Assembly: GCF_029227915.1 (NCBI RefSeq)
Contig: NC_079880.1
Coordinates: forward strand, 994,001-1,058,000
Length of the DNA: 64,000 nucleotides
Reading direction: 5' to 3'
Source of the DNA: Hydractinia symbiolongicarpus
Taxonomy: Eukaryota > Cnidaria > Hydrozoa > Anthoathecata > Hydractiniidae
This document shows positions 13,101-28,850 of the stretch, in pieces. The position numbers were made by a program, and so were the translations under genes. The notes under the pieces were generated by a model. The model did no database searches, was not told where the DNA came from, and saw only the letters and a program-made list of their open reading frames with translations. Each line of letters starts with the position of its first letter. Position 1 is the first letter of the stretch.

Positions 13101-16100
13101 AGTGAGACAATTGGACTCCAAGAAATAACATTTTTCTTAATTTGACATGATAGCCGGATTTCAGCGATTACACTTAGCGCTGGGGTAGCACTTAATTTAA
13201 AAATGTAGATAAATAAGCCATTTTGTACTGGGGGACCAATCCTAGCTGTTATCGCGCGCTGACGAATTAGCGACAGTTTCAAAAATTGCATTTTATTGAC
13301 TTTCTAACGGTGTCAGTTCGTTTGAGTTACAACGGTTGGGTCACATATTCGTATTAGCGATATTCTTCTGATATTACTAGGTTGCATCGCTTTTAACAAT
13401 GAAACGATTTACTGTGGGACTTAATTGAACTAACTTTGGACTGTGACCTGATAAATGTGATAAATGAGACATTTGGACTCCAAGAAATAGCATTCTTCTT
13501 AATTTGACATGATTGCCGGAAGTCAGCGATTACACTGGGCGCTGTGGTAGCCCTCCATTAAAAAATTTAGATAAATAAGTAATTTTTTACTGTGGGACCA
13601 ATCCTAGCCGTTATCCCGCGCTAAAAAATAGAGACAGTTTCGAAAACTACATATCATTGACTTTCTAAGGGTATCAGTCCGTTTCAACTACAACAGTTGC
13701 GTCACATATTCGTCCCAACATGTATTTAGTGATTGTTACCGATATTACTAAGTTGTATCGCTTTTAACAGTGAAACGATTGACTGTGGGACTTAATTGAA
13801 CTGATTTTGGACTATGACCTTATAAATGTAATAAGTGAGACAATTGGACTCCAAGAAATAACATTTTTCTTAATTTGACATGATAGCCGGAATTCAGCGA
13901 TTACACTTAGCGCTGGGGTAGCACTTAATTTAAAAATGTAGATAAATAAGCCATTTTGTACTGGGGGACCAATCCTAGCTGTTATCGCGCGCTGACGAAT
14001 TAGTGACAGTTTCAAAAATTGCATTTCATTGACTTTCTAACGGTGTCAGTTCGTTTGAGTTACAACAATTGGGTCACATAGTCGTATTAGCGATATTCTT
14101 CTGATATTACTAAGTTGCATCGCTTTTAACAATGACACGATTTACTGTGGGACTTAATTGAACTAACTTTGGACTGTGACCTGATAAATGTGATAAATGA
14201 GACATTTGGACTCCAAGAAATAACATTCTTCTTAATTTGACATGATTGCCGGAAGTCAGCGATTACACTGGGTGCTGTGGTAGACCTCCATTAAAAAATT
14301 TAGATAAATAAGTGATTTTTTACTGTGGGACCAATCCTAGCCGTTATCCCGCGCTAAAGTAATAGAGACAGTTTCGAAAACTACATTTCATTGACTTTCT
14401 AACGGTATCAGTCCGTTTCAACTACAACAGTTGCGTCACATATTCGTACCAACATGTATTTAGTGATTATTACCGATATTACTAAGTTGTATCGCTTTTA
14501 ACAGTGAAACGATTGACTGTGGGACTTAATTGAACTAACTTTGGACTGTGACCTGATAAATGTGATAAATGAGACATTTGGACTCCAAGAAATAACATTC
14601 TTCTTAATTTGACATGATTGCCGGAAGTCAGCGATTACACTGGGCGCTGTGGTAGCCCTCCATTAAAAATTTAGATAAATAAGTGATTTTTTACTGTGGG
14701 ACCAATCCTAGCCGTTATCCCGCGCTAAAGAAATAGAGACAGTTTCGAAAACTACATTTCATTGACTTTCTAACAGTATCAATCCGTTTGTGTTACAACA
14801 GTTGAGTCACATATTCGTACCAACATGTATTTAGTGATTGTTACCGATATTACTAAGTTGTATCGCTTTTAACAGTGAAACGATTGACTGTGGGACTTAA
14901 TTGAACTGATTTTGGACTATGACCTTATAAATGTAATAAGTGAGACAATTGGACTCCAAGAAATAACATTTTTCTTAATTTGACATGATAGCCGGATTTC
15001 AGCGATTACACTTAGCGCTGGGGTAGCACTTAATTTAAAAATGTAGATAAATAAGCCATTTTGTACTGGGGGACCAATCCTAGCTGTTATCGCGCGCTGA
15101 CGAATTAGCGACAGTTTCAAAAATTGCATTTTATTGACTTTCTAACGGTGTCAGTTCGTTTGAGTTACAACGGTTGGGTCACATATTCGTATTAGCGATA
15201 TTCTTCTGATATTACTAGGTTGCATCGCTTTTAACAATGAAACGATTTACTGTGGGACTTAATTGAACTAACTTTGGACTGTGACCTGATAAATGTGATA
15301 AATGAGACATTTGGACTCCAAGAAATAACATTCTTCTTAATTTGACATGATTGCCGGAAGTCAGCGATTACACTGGGCGCTGTGGTAGCCCTCCATTAAA
15401 AAATTTAGATAAATAAGTAATTTTTTACTGTGGGACCAATCCTAGCCGTTATCCCGCGCTAAAAAATAGAGACAGTTTCGAAAACTACATATCATTGACT
15501 TTCTAAGGGTATCAGTCCGTTTCAACTACAACAGTTGCGTCACATATTCGTCCCAACATGTATTTAGTGATTGTTACCGATATTACTAAGTTGTATCGCT
15601 TTTAACAGTGAAACGATTGACTGTGGGACTTAATTGAACTGATTTTGGACTATGACCTTATAAATGTAATAAGTGAGACAATTGAACTCCAAGAAATAAC
15701 ATTTTTCTTAATTTGACATGATAGCCGGAATTCAGCGATTACACTTAGCGCTGGGGTAGCACTTAATTTAAAAATGTAGATAAATAAGCCATTTTGTACT
15801 GGGGGACCAATCCTAGCTGTTATCGCGCGCTGACGAATTAGTGACAGTTTCAAAAATTGCATTTCATTGACTTTCTAACGGTGTCAGTTCGTTTGAGTTA
15901 CAACAATTGGGTCACATAGTCGTATTAGCGATATTCTTCTGATATTACTAAGTTGCATCGCTTTTAACAATGACACGATTTACTGTGGGACTTAATTGAA
16001 CTAACTTTGGACTGTGACCTGATAAATGTGATAAATGAGACATTTGGACTCCAAGAAATAACATTCTTCTTAATTTGACATGATTGCCGGAAGTCAGCGA

Positions 16101-18880
16101 TTACACTGGGTGCTGTGGTAGACCTCCATTAAAAAATTTAGATAAATAAGTGATTTTTTACTGTGGGACCAATCCTAGCCGTTATCCCGCGCTAAAGTAA
16201 TAGAGACAGTTTCGAAAACTACATTTCATTGACTTTCTCACGGTATCAGTCCGTTTCAACTACAACAGTTGCGTCACATATTCGTACCAACATGTATTTA
16301 GTGATTATTACCGATATTACTAAGTTGTATCGCTTTTAACAGTGAAACGATTGACTGTGGGACTTAATTGAACTAACTTTGGACTGTGACCTGATAAATG
16401 TGATAAATGAGACATTTGGACTCCAAGAAATAACATTCTTCTTAATTTGACATGATTGCCGGAAGTCAGCGATTACACTGGGCGCTGTGGTAGCCCTCCA
16501 TTAAAAATTTAGATAAATAAGTGATTTTTTACTGTGGGACCAATCCTAGCCGTTATCCCGCGCTAAAGAAATAGAGACAGTTTCGAAAACTACATTTCAT
16601 TGACTTTCTAACAGTATCAATCCGTTTGTGTTACAACAGTTGAGTCACATATTCGTACCAACATGTATTTCGTGATATCTTTCCGGTATTACTAGGTTGT
16701 ATCGCATTTAACAGTGAATCGATTGACTGTGGGACTTAATTGAACTGATTTTGGGCTGTGACCTTATAAATGTAAAAGTGAGAAAATTGGACTCCAAGAA
16801 ATAACATTCTTCTTAATTTGACGTGATTGCCGGAACTCAGCGATTACAATGGGTGCTGTGGTACCGCTTCAGTTAAAAATTTAGATAAATAAGTCAATTC
16901 TAACTGTGGGACCTATCCTAGCCGTTATCGCGCGCTGAAAAATTAGCGACAGTTTCAAAAAGTGCTTTTAATTGACTTTCTAACGGTGTTGGTTCGTTTG
17001 AGTTACAACGGTTGCGTCACATATTCGTATTAGCGATATTCTTCTGATATTACTAGGTTGCATCGCTTTTAACAATGAAACGATTTACTGTGGGACTTAA
17101 TTGAACTAACTTTGGACTGTGACCTGATAAATGTGATAAATGAGACATTTGGACTCCAAGAAATAACATTCTTCTTAATTTGACCTGATTGCCGGAAGTC
17201 AGCGATTACACTGGGCGCTGTGGTGGGCCTCCATTAAATAATTTAGATAAATAAGTGATTTTTTACTGTGGGACCAATCCTAGCCCTTAGCGCGCGCTGA
17301 AGAAATAGAGACAGTTTCAAATACTACATTTCATTGATTTTCTAACGGTATCAGTCCGTTTCAACTACAACAGTTGCGTCACATATTCGTACCAACATGT
17401 ATTTAGTGATTGTTACCGATATTACTAAGTTGTATCGCTTTTAACAGTGAAACGATTGACTGTGGGACTTAATTGAACTGATTTTGGACTATGACCTTAT
17501 AAATGTAATAAGTGAGACAATTGGACTCCAAGAAATAACATTTTTCTTAATTTGACATGATAGCCGGATTTCAGCGATTACACTTAGCGCTGGGGTAGCA
17601 CTTAATTTAAAAATGTAGATAAATAAGCCATTTTGTACTGGGGGACCAATCCTAGCTGTTATCGCGCGCTGACGAATTAGCGACAGTTTCAAAAATTGCA
17701 TTTTATTGACTTTCTAACGGTGTCAGTTCGTTTGAGTTACAACGGTTGGGTCACATATTCGTATTAGCGATATTCTTCTGATATTACTAGGTTGCATCGC
17801 TTTTAACAATGAAACGATTTACTGTGGGACTTAATTGAACTAACTTTGGACTGTGACCTGATAAATGTGATAAATGAGACATTTGGACTCCAAGAAATAA
17901 CATTCTTCTTAATTTGACATGATTGCCGGAAGTCAGCGATTACACTGGGCGCTGTGGTAGCCCTCCATTAAAAAATTTAGATAAATAAGTAATTTTTTAC
18001 TGTGGGACCAATCCTAGCCGTTATCCCGCGCTAAAAAATAGAGACAGTTTCGAAAACTACATATCATTGACTTTCTAAGGGTATCAGTCCGTTTCAACTA
18101 CAACAGTTGCGTCACATATTCGTCCCAACATGTATTTAGTGATTGTTACCGATATTACTAAGTTGTATCGCTTTTAACAGTGAAACGATTGACTGTGGGA
18201 CTTAATTGAACTGATTTTGGACTATGACCTTATAAATGTAATAAGTGAGACAATTGGACTCCAAGAAATAACATTTTTCTTAATTTGACATGATAGCCGG
18301 AATTCAGCGATTACACTTAGCGCTGGGGTAGCACTTAATTTAAAAATGTAGATAAATAAGCCATTTTGTACTGGGGGACCAATCCTAGCTGTTATCGCGC
18401 GCTGACGAATTAGTGACAGTTTCAAAAATTGCATTTCATTGACTTTCTAACGGTGTCAGTTCGTTTGAGTTACAACAATTGGGTCACATAGTCGTATTAG
18501 CGATATTCTTCTGATATTACTAAGTTGCATCGCTTTTAACAATGACACGATTTACTGTGGGACTTAATTGAACTAACTTTGGACTGTGACCTGATAAATG
18601 TGATAAATGAGACATTTGGACTCCAAGAAATAATATTCTTCTTAATTTGACATGATTGCCGGAAGTCAGCGATTACACTGGGTGCTGTGGTAGACCTCCA
18701 TTAAAAAATTTAGATAAATAAGTGATTTTTTACTGTGGGACCAATCCTAGCCGTTATCCCGCGCTAAAGTAATAGAGACAGTTTCGAAAACTACATTTCA
18801 TTGACTTTCTAACGGTATCAGTCCGTTTCAACTACAACAATTGCGTCACATATTCGTACCAACATGTATTTAGTGATTGT
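7140..18880. repeat. Long satellite block, unit 1 (~11.7 kb)
   Basis: A run of about 32 monomers whose variant order is repeated in the next block. Matching variant monomers lie 11,741 bp apart at 7215/18956, 7949/19690, 8683/20424, 9417/21158 and 10151/21892. After an 18-bp deletion near 10,855 in this copy, they lie 11,759 bp apart (10867/22626, 11601/23360, 13079/24838, 13812/25571). The unit also contains a nested five-monomer duplication of 1,838 bp (13079 to 14917, 13812 to 15650) and a seven-monomer one of 2,572 bp (14917 to 17489). Boundaries are fuzzy by roughly 50 bp because monomers are alike. Confidence 0.8.
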
Positions 18881-21800
18881 TACCGATATTACTAAGTTGT
18901 ATCGCTTTTAACAGTGAAACGATTGACTGTGGGACTTAATTGAACTGATTTTGGACTATGACCTTATAAATGTAATAAGTGACACAATTGGACTCCAAGA
19001 AATAACATTTTTCTTAATTTGACATGATTGCCGGATTCCAGCGATTACACTTAGCGCTGGGGTAGCACTTAATTTAAAAATGTAGATAAATAAGCCATTT
19101 TGTACTGGGGGACCAATCCTAGCTGTTATCGCGCGCTGACGAATTAGCGACAGTTTCAAAAATTGCATTTTATTGACTTTCTAACGGTGTCAGTTCGTTT
19201 GAGTTACAACGGTTGGGTCACATATTCGTATTAGCGATATTCTTCTAATATTACTAGGTTGCATCGCTTTTAACAATGAAACGATTTACTGTGGGACTTA
19301 ATTGAACTAACTTTGGACTGTGACCTGATAAATGTGATAAATGAGACATTTGGACTCCAAGAAATAACATTCTTCTTAATTTGACATGATTGCCGGAAGT
19401 CAGCGATTACACTGGGCGCTGTGGTAGCCCTCCATTAAAAAATTTAGATAAATAAGTGATTTTTTACTGTTGGACCAATCCTAGCCGTTATCCCACGCTA
19501 AAGAAATAGAGACAGTTTCAAAAACTACATATCATTGACTTTCTAAGGGTATCAGTCCGTTTCAACTACAACTGTTGCGTCACATATTCGTACCAACATG
19601 TATTTAGTGATTGTTACCGATATTACTAAGTTGTATCGCTTTTAACAGTGAAACGATTGACTGTGGGACTTAATTGAACTGATTTTGGACTATGACCTTA
19701 TATATGTAATAAGTGAGACAATTGGACTCCAAGAAATAACATTTTTCTTAATTTGACATGATAGCCGGATTTCAGCCATTACACTTAGCGCTGGGGTAGC
19801 ACTTAATTTAAAAATGTAGATAAATAAGCCATTTTGTACTGGGGGACCAATCCTAGCTGTTATCGCGCGCTGACGAATTAGCGACAGTTTCAAAAATTGC
19901 ATTTTATTGACTTTCTAACGGTGTCAGTTCGTTTGAGTTACAACGGTTGGGTCACATATTCGTATTAGCGATATTCTTCTGATATTACTAGGTTGCATCG
20001 CTTTTAACAATGAAACGATTTACTGTGGGACTTAATTGAACTAACTTTGGACTGTGACCTGATAAATGTGATAAATGAGACATTTGGACTCCAAGAAATA
20101 ACATTCTTCTTAATTTGACATGATTGCCGGAAGTCAGCGATTACACTGGGCGCTGTGGTAGCCCTCCATTAAAAAATTTAGATAAATAAGTGATTTTTTA
20201 CTGTGGGACCAATCCTAGCCGTTATCCCACGCTAAAGAAATAGAGACAGTTTCGAAAACTACATATCATTGACTTTCTAAGGGTATCAGTCCGTTTCAAC
20301 TACAACAGTTGCGTCACATATTCGTACCAACATGTATTTAGTGATTGTTACCGATATTACTAAGTTGTATCGCTTTTAACAGTGAAACGATTGACTGTGG
20401 GACTTAATTGAACTGATTTTGGACTATGACCTTATAAATGTAATAAGTGAGACAATTGGACTCCAAGAAATAACATTTTTCTTAATTTGACATGATAGCC
20501 GGAATTCAGCGATTACACTTAGCGCTGGGGTAGCACTTAATTTAAAAATGTAGATAAATAAGCCATTTTGTACTGGGGGACCAATCCTAGCTGTTATCGC
20601 GCGCTGACAAATTAGTGACAGTTTCAAGAATTGCATTTCATTGACTTTCTAACGGTGTCAGTTCGTTTGAGTTACAACGGTTGGGTCACATATTCGTATT
20701 AGCGATATTCTTCTGATATTACTAGGTTGCATCGCTTTTAACAAGGAAACGATTTACTGTGGGACTTAATTGAACTAACTTTGGACTGTGACCTGATAAA
20801 TGTGATAAATGAGACATTTGGACTCCAAGAAATAACATTCATCTTAATTTGACATGATTGCCTGAAGTCAGCGATTACACTGGGCGCTGTGGTAGCCCTC
20901 CATTAAAAAATTTAGATAAATAAGTGATTTTTTACTGTGGGACCAATCCTAGCCGTTATCCCGCGCTAAAGAAATAGAGACAGTTTCGAAAACTACATTT
21001 CATTGACTTTCTAACGGTATCAGTCCGTTTCAACTACAACAGTTGCGTCACATATTCGTACCAACATGTATTTAGTGATTGTTACCGATATTACTAAGTT
21101 GTATCGCTTTTAACAGTGAAACGATTGACTGTGGGACTTAATTGAACTGATTTTGGACTATGACCTTATAAATGTAATAAGTGAGACAATTGGACTCCAA
21201 GAAATAACATTTTTCTTAATTTGACATGATAGCCGGATTTCAGCCATTACACTTAGCGCTGGGGTAGCACTTAATTTAAAAATGTAGATAAATAAGCCAT
21301 TTTGTACTGGGGGACCAATCCTAGCTGTTATCGCGCGCTGACGAATTAGCGACAGTTTCAAAAATTGCATTTTATTGACTTTCTAACGGTGTCAGTTCGT
21401 TTGAGTTACAACGGTTGGGTCACATATTCGTATTAGCGATATTCTTCTGATATTACTAGGTTGCATCGCTTTTAACAATGAAACGATTTACTGTGGGACT
21501 TAATTGAACTAACTTTGGACTGTGACCTGATAAATGTGATAAATGAGACATTTGGACTCCAAGAAATAACATTCTTCTTAATTTGACATGATTGCCGGAA
21601 GTCAGCGATTACACTGGGCGCTGTGGTAGCCCTCCATTAAAAAATTTAGATAAATAAGTGATTTTTTACTGTGGGACCAATCCTAGCCGTTATCCCACGC
21701 TAAAGAAATAGAGACAGTTTCGAAAACTACATATCATTGACTTTCTAAGGGTATCAGTCCGTTTCAACTACAACAGTTGCGTCACATATTCGTACCAACA

Positions 21801-24800
21801 TGTATTTAGTGATTGTTACCGATATTACTAAGTTGTATCGCTTTTAACAGTGAAACGATTGACTGTGGGACTTAATTGAACTGATTTTGGACTATGACCT
21901 TATAAATGTAATAAGTGAGACAATTGGACTCCAAGAAATAACATTTTTCTTAATTTGACATGATAGCCGGAATTCAGCGATTACACTTAGCGCTGGGGTA
22001 GCACTTAATTTAAAAATGTAGATAAATAAGCCATTTTGTACTGGGGGACCAATCCTAGCTGTTATCGCGCGCTGACAAATTAGTGACAGTTTCAAGAATT
22101 GCATTTCATTGACTTTCTAACGGTGTCAGTTCGTTTGAGTTACAACGGTTGGGTCACATATTCGTATTAGCGATATTCTTCTGATATTACTAGGTTGCAT
22201 CGCTTTTAACAAGGAAACGATTTACTGTGGGACTTAATTGAACTAACTTTGGACTGTGACCTGATAAATGTGATAAATGAGACATTTGGACTCCAAGAAA
22301 TAACATTCATCTTAATTTGACATGATTGCCTGAAGTCAGCGATTACACTGGGCGCTGTGGTAGCCCTCCATTAAAAAATTTAGATAAATAAGTGATTTTT
22401 TACTGTGGGACCAATCCTAGCCGTTATCCCGCGCTAAAGAAATAGAGACAGTTTCGAAAACTACATTTCATTGACTTTCTAACGGTATCAGTCCGTTTCA
22501 ACTACAACAGTTGCGTCACATATTCGTACCAACATGTATTTAGTGATTGTTACCGATATTACTAAGTTGTATCGCTTTTAACAGTGAAACGATTGACTGT
22601 GGGACTTAATTGAACTGATTTTGGACTATGACCTTATAAATGTAACAAGTGAGACAATTGGACTCCAAGAAATAACATTTTTCTTAATTTGACATGATAG
22701 CCGGAATTCAGCGATTACACTTAGCGCTGGGGTAGCACTTAATTTTAAAATGTAGATAAATAAGCCATTTTGTACTGGGGGACCAATCCTAGCTGTTATC
22801 GCGCGCTGACGAATTAGTGACAGTTTCAAAAATTGCATTTCATTGACTTTCTAACGGTGTCAGTTCGTTTGAGTTACAACGGTTGGGTCACATAGTCGTA
22901 TTAGCGATATTCTTCTGATATTACTAAGTTGCATCGCTTTTAACAATGAAACGATTTACTATGGGACTTAATTGAACTAACTTTGGACTGTGACCTGATA
23001 AATGTGATAAATGAGACATTTGGACTCTAAGAAATAACATTCTTCTTAATTTGACATGATTGCCGGAAGTCAGCGATTACACTGGGCGCTGTGGTAGACT
23101 TCCATTAAAAAATTTAGATAAATAAGTGATTTTTTACTGTGGGACCAATCCTAGCCGTTATCCCGCGCTAAAGTAATAGAGACAGTTTCAAAAACTACAT
23201 TTCATTGACTTTATAACGGTATCAGTCCGTTTCAACTACAACAGTTGCGTCACATATTCGTACCAACATGTATTTAGTGATTATTACCGATATTACTAAG
23301 TTGTATCGCTTTTAACAGTGAAACGATTGACTGTGGGACTTAATTGAACTGATTTTGGACTATGACCTTATAAATGTAATAAGTAAGACAATTGGACTCC
23401 AAGAAATAACATTTTTCTTAATTTGACATGATAGCCGGAATTCAGCGATTACACTTAGCGCTGGGGTAGCACTTAATTTAAAAATGTAGATAAATAAGCC
23501 ATTTTGTACTGGGGGACCAATCCTAGCTGTTATCGCGTGCTGACGAATTCGTGACAGTTTCAAAAATTGCATTTCATTGACTTTCCAACAGTATCAATCC
23601 GCTTCAGTTACAACGGTTGCGTCACATATTCGTACCAACATGTATTTAGCGATATTTTTTTCATATTACTAGGTTGCATCGCTTTTAACAGTGAAACGAT
23701 TGACTGTGGGACTTAATTGAACTAACTTTGGACTGTGACCTGATAAATGTGATAAATGAGACATTTGGACTCCAAGAAATAACATTCTTCTTAATTTGAC
23801 ATGATTGCCGGAAGTCAGCGATTACACTGGGCGCTGTGGTAGCCCTCCATTAAAAATTTAGATAAATAAGTGATTTTTTACTGTGGGACCAATCCTAGCC
23901 GTTATCCCGCGCTAAAGAAATAGAGACAGTTTCGAAAACTATATTTCATTGACTTTCTAACAGTATCAATCCGTTTGTGTTACAACAGTTGAGTCACATA
24001 TTCGTACCAACATGTATTTCGTGATATCTTTCCGGTATTACTAGGTTGTATCGCATTTAACAGTGAATCGATTGACTGTGGGACTTAATTGAACTGATTT
24101 TGGGCTGTGACCTTATAAATGTAAAAGTGAGAAAATTGGACTCCAAGAAATAACATTCTTCTTAATTTGACGTGATTGCCGGAACTCAGCGATTACAATG
24201 GGTGCTGTGGTACCGCTTCAGTTAAAAATTTAGATAAATAAGTCAATTCTAACTGTGGGACCTATCCTAGCCGTTATCGCGCGCTGAAAAATTAGCGACA
24301 GTTTCAAAAAGTGCTTTTAATTGACTTTCTAACGGTGTTGGTTCGTTTGAGTTACAACGGTTGCGTCACATATTCGTATTAGCGATATTCTTCTGATATT
24401 ACTAGGTTGCATCGCTTTTAACAATGAAACGATTTACTGTGGGACTTAATTGAACTAACTTTGGACTGTGACCTGATAAATGTGATAAATGAGACATTTG
24501 GACTCCAAGAAATAACATTCTTCTTAATTTGACCTGATTGCCGGAAGTCAGCGATTACACTGGGCGCTGTGGTGGGCCTCCATTAAAAAATTTAGATAAA
24601 TAAGTGATTTTTTACTGTGGGACCAATCCTAGCCCTTAGCGCGCGCTGAAGAAATAGAGACAGTTTCAAATACTACATTTCATTGATTTTCTAACGGTAT
24701 CAGTCCGTTTCAACTACAACAGTTGCGTCACATATTCGTACCAACATGTATTTAGTGATTGTTACCGATATTACTAAGTTGTATCGCTTTTAACAGTGAA

Positions 24801-27800
24801 ACGATTGACTGTGGGACTTAATTGAACTGATTTTGGACTATGACCTTATAAATGTAATAAGTGAGACAATTGGACTCCAAGAAATAACATTTTTCTTAAT
24901 TTGACATGATAGCCGGATTTCAGCGATTACACTTAGCGCTGGGGTAGCACTTAATTTAAAAATGTAGATAAATAAGCCATTTTGTACTGGGGGACCAATC
25001 CTAGCTGTTATCGCGCGCTGACGAATTAGCGACAGTTTCAAAAATTGCATTTTATTGACTTTCTAACGGTGTCAGTTCGTTTGAGTTACAACGGTTGGGT
25101 CACATATTCGTATTAGCGATATTCTTCTGATATTACTAGGTTGCATCGCTTTTAACAATGAAACGATTTACTGTGGGACTTAATTGAACTAACTTTGGAC
25201 TGTGACCTGATAAATGTGATAAATGAGACATTTGGACTCCAAGAAATAACATTCTTCTTAATTTGACATGATTGCCGGAAGTCAGCGATTACACTGGGCG
25301 CTGTGGTAGCCCTCCATTAAAAAATTTAGATAAATAAGTAATTTTTTACTGTGGGACCAATCCTAGCCGTTATCCCGCGCTAAAAAATAGAGACAGTTTC
25401 GAAAACTACATATCATTGACTTTCTAAGGGTATCAGTCCGTTTCAACTACAACAGTTGCGTCACATATTCGTCCCAACATGTATTTAGTGATTGTTACCG
25501 ATATTACTAAGTTGTATCGCTTTTAACAGTGAAACGATTGACTGTGGGACTTAATTGAACTGATTTTGGACTATGACCTTATAAATGTAATAAGTGAGAC
25601 AATTGGACTCCAAGAAATAACATTTTTCTTAATTTGACATGATAGCCGGAATTCAGCGATTACACTTAGCGCTGGGGTAGCACTTAATTTAAAAATGTAG
25701 ATAAATAAGCCATTTTGTACTGGGGGACCAATCCTAGCTGTTATCGCGCGCTGACGAATTAGTGACAGTTTCAAAAATTGCATTTCATTGACTTTCTAAC
25801 GGTGTCAGTTCGTTTGAGTTACAACAATTGGGTCACATAGTCGTATTAGCGATATTCTTCTGATATTACTAAGTTGCATCGCTTTTAACAATGACACGAT
25901 TTACTGTGGGACTTAATTGAACTAACTTTGGACTGTGACCTGATAAATGTGATAAATGAGACATTTGGACTCCAAGAAATAACATTCTTCTTAATTTGAC
26001 ATGATTGCCGGAAGTCAGCGATTACACTGGGTGCTGTGGTAGACCTCCATTAAAAAATTTAGATAAATAAGTGATTTTTTACTGTGGGACCAATCCTAGC
26101 CGTTATCCCGCGCTAAAGTAATAGAGACAGTTTCGAAAACTACATTTCATTGACTTTCTAACGGTATCAGTCCGTTTCAACTACAACAGTTGCGTCACAT
26201 ATTCGTACCAACATGTATTTAGTGATTATTACCGATATTACTAAGTTGTATCGCTTTTAACAGTGAAACGATTGACTGTGGGACTTAATTGAACTAACTT
26301 TGGACTGTGACCTGATAAATGTGATAAATGAGACATTTGGACTCCAAGAAATAACATTCTTCTTAATTTGACATGATTGCCGGAAGTCAGCGATTACACT
26401 GGGCGCTGTGGTAGCCCTCCATTAAAAATTTAGATAAATAAGTGATTTTTTACTGTGGGACCAATCCTAGCCGTTATCCCGCGCTAAAGAAATAGAGACA
26501 GTTTCGAAAACTACATTTCATTGACTTTCTAACAGTATCAATCCGTTTGTGTTACAACAGTTGAGTCACATATTCGTACCAACATGTATTTCGTGATATC
26601 TTTCCGGTATTACTAGGTTGTATCGCATTTAACAGTGAATCGATTGACTGTGGGACTTAATTGAACTGATTTTGGGCTGTGACCTTATAAATGTAAAAGT
26701 GAGAAAATTGGACTCCAAGAAATAACATTCTTCTTAATTTGACGTGATTGCCGGAACTCAGCGATTACAATGGGTGCTGTGGTACCGCTTCAGTTAAAAA
26801 TTTAGATAAATAAGTCAATTCTAACTGTGGGACCTATCCTAGCCGTTATCGCGCGCTGAAAAATTAGCGACAGTTTCAAAAAGTGCTTTTAATTGACTTT
26901 CTAACGGTGTTGGTTCGTTTGAGTTACAACGGTTGCGTCACATATTCGTATTAGCGATATTCTTCTGATATTACTAGGTTGCATCGCTTTTAACAATGAA
27001 ACGATTTACTGTGGGACTTAATTGAACTAACTTTGGACTGTGACCTGATAAATGTGATAAATGAGACATTTGGACTCCAAGAAATAACATTCTTCTTAAT
27101 TTGACCTGATTGCCGGAAGTCAGCGATTACACTGGGCGCTGTGGTGGGCCTCCATTAAAAAATTTAGATAAATAAGTGATTTTTTACTGTGGGACCAATC
27201 CTAGCCCTTAGCGCGCGCTGAAGAAATAGAGACAGTTTCAAATACTACATTTCATTGATTTTCTAACGGTATCAGTCCGTTTCAACTACAACAGTTGCGT
27301 CACATATTCGTACCAACATGTATTTAGTGATTGTTACCGATATTACTAAGTTGTATCGCTTTTAACAGTGAAACGATTGACTGTGGGACTTAATTGAACT
27401 GATTTTGGACTATGACCTTATAAATGTAATAAGTGAGACAATTGGACTCCAAGAAATAACATTTTTCTTAATTTGACATGATAGCCGGATTTCAGCGATT
27501 ACACTTAGCGCTGGGGTAGCACTTAATTTAAAAATGTAGATAAATAAGCCATTTTGTACTGGGGGACCAATCCTAGCTGTTATCGCGCGCTGACGAATTA
27601 GCGACAGTTTCAAAAATTGCATTTTATTGACTTTCTAACGGTGTCAGTTCGTTTGAGTTACAACGGTTGGGTCACATATTCGTATTAGCGATATTCTTCT
27701 GATATTACTAGGTTGCATCGCTTTTAACAATGAAACGATTTACTGTGGGACTTAATTGAACTAACTTTGGACTGTGACCTGATAAATGTGATAAATGAGA

Positions 27801-28850
27801 CATTTGGACTCCAAGAAATAACATTCTTCTTAATTTGACATGATTGCCGGAAGTCAGCGATTACACTGGGCGCTGTGGTAGCCCTCCATTAAAAAATTTA
27901 GATAAATAAGTAATTTTTTACTGTGGGACCAATCCTAGCCGTTATCCCGCGCTAAAAAATAGAGACAGTTTCGAAAACTACATATCATTGACTTTCTAAG
28001 GGTATCAGTCCGTTTCAACTACAACAGTTGCGTCACATATTCGTCCCAACATGTATTTAGTGATTGTTACCGATATTACTAAGTTGTATCGCTTTTAACA
28101 GTGAAACGATTGACTGTGGGACTTAATTGAACTGATTTTGGACTATGACCTTATAAATGTAATAAGTGAGACAATTGGACTCCAAGAAATAACATTTTTC
28201 TTAATTTGACATGATAGCCGGAATTCAGCGATTACACTTAGCGCTGGGGTAGCACTTAATTTAAAAATGTAGATAAATAAGCCATTTTGTACTGGGGGAC
28301 CAATCCTAGCTGTTATCGCGCGCTGCCGAATTAGTGACAGTTTCAAAAATTGCATTTCATTGACTTTCTAACGGTGTCAGTTCGTTTGAGTTACAACAAT
28401 TGGGTCACATAGTCGTATTAGCGATATTCTTCTGATATTACTAAGTTGCATCGCTTTTAACAATGACACGATTTACTGTGGGACTTAATTGAACTAACTT
28501 TGGACTGTGACCTGATAAATGTGATAAATGAGACATTTGGACTCCAAGAAATAACATTCTTCTTAATTTGACATGATTGCCGGAAGTCAGCGATTACACT
28601 GGGTGCTGTGGTAGACCTCCATTAAAAAATTTAGATAAATAAGTGATTTTTTACTGTGGGACCAATCCTAGCCGTTATCCCGCGCTAAAGTAATAGAGAC
28701 AGTTTCGAAAACTACATTTCATTGAATTTCTAACGGTATCAGTCCGTTTCAACTACAACAGTTGCGTCACATATTCGTACCAACATGTATTTAGTGATTA
28801 TTACCGATATTACTAAGTTGTATCGCTTTTAACAGTGAAACGATTGACTG
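18880..28850. repeat. Long satellite block, unit 2 (~10 kb)
   Basis: Second copy of the long block. It follows unit 1 in order up to about 26.4 kb, then matches unit 1 at a different offset of 9,921 bp (25571/15650, 27410/17489, 28143/18222). It therefore lacks the extra 1,838-bp internal duplication found in unit 1. At its right end it jumps back to the variant seen at 11,601 in unit 1 (28,877 matches 11,601), showing a third partial register. Identity to unit 1 by eye is above 99% over long stretches, for example 9,181-9,600 against 20,922-21,340. Confidence 0.8.
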
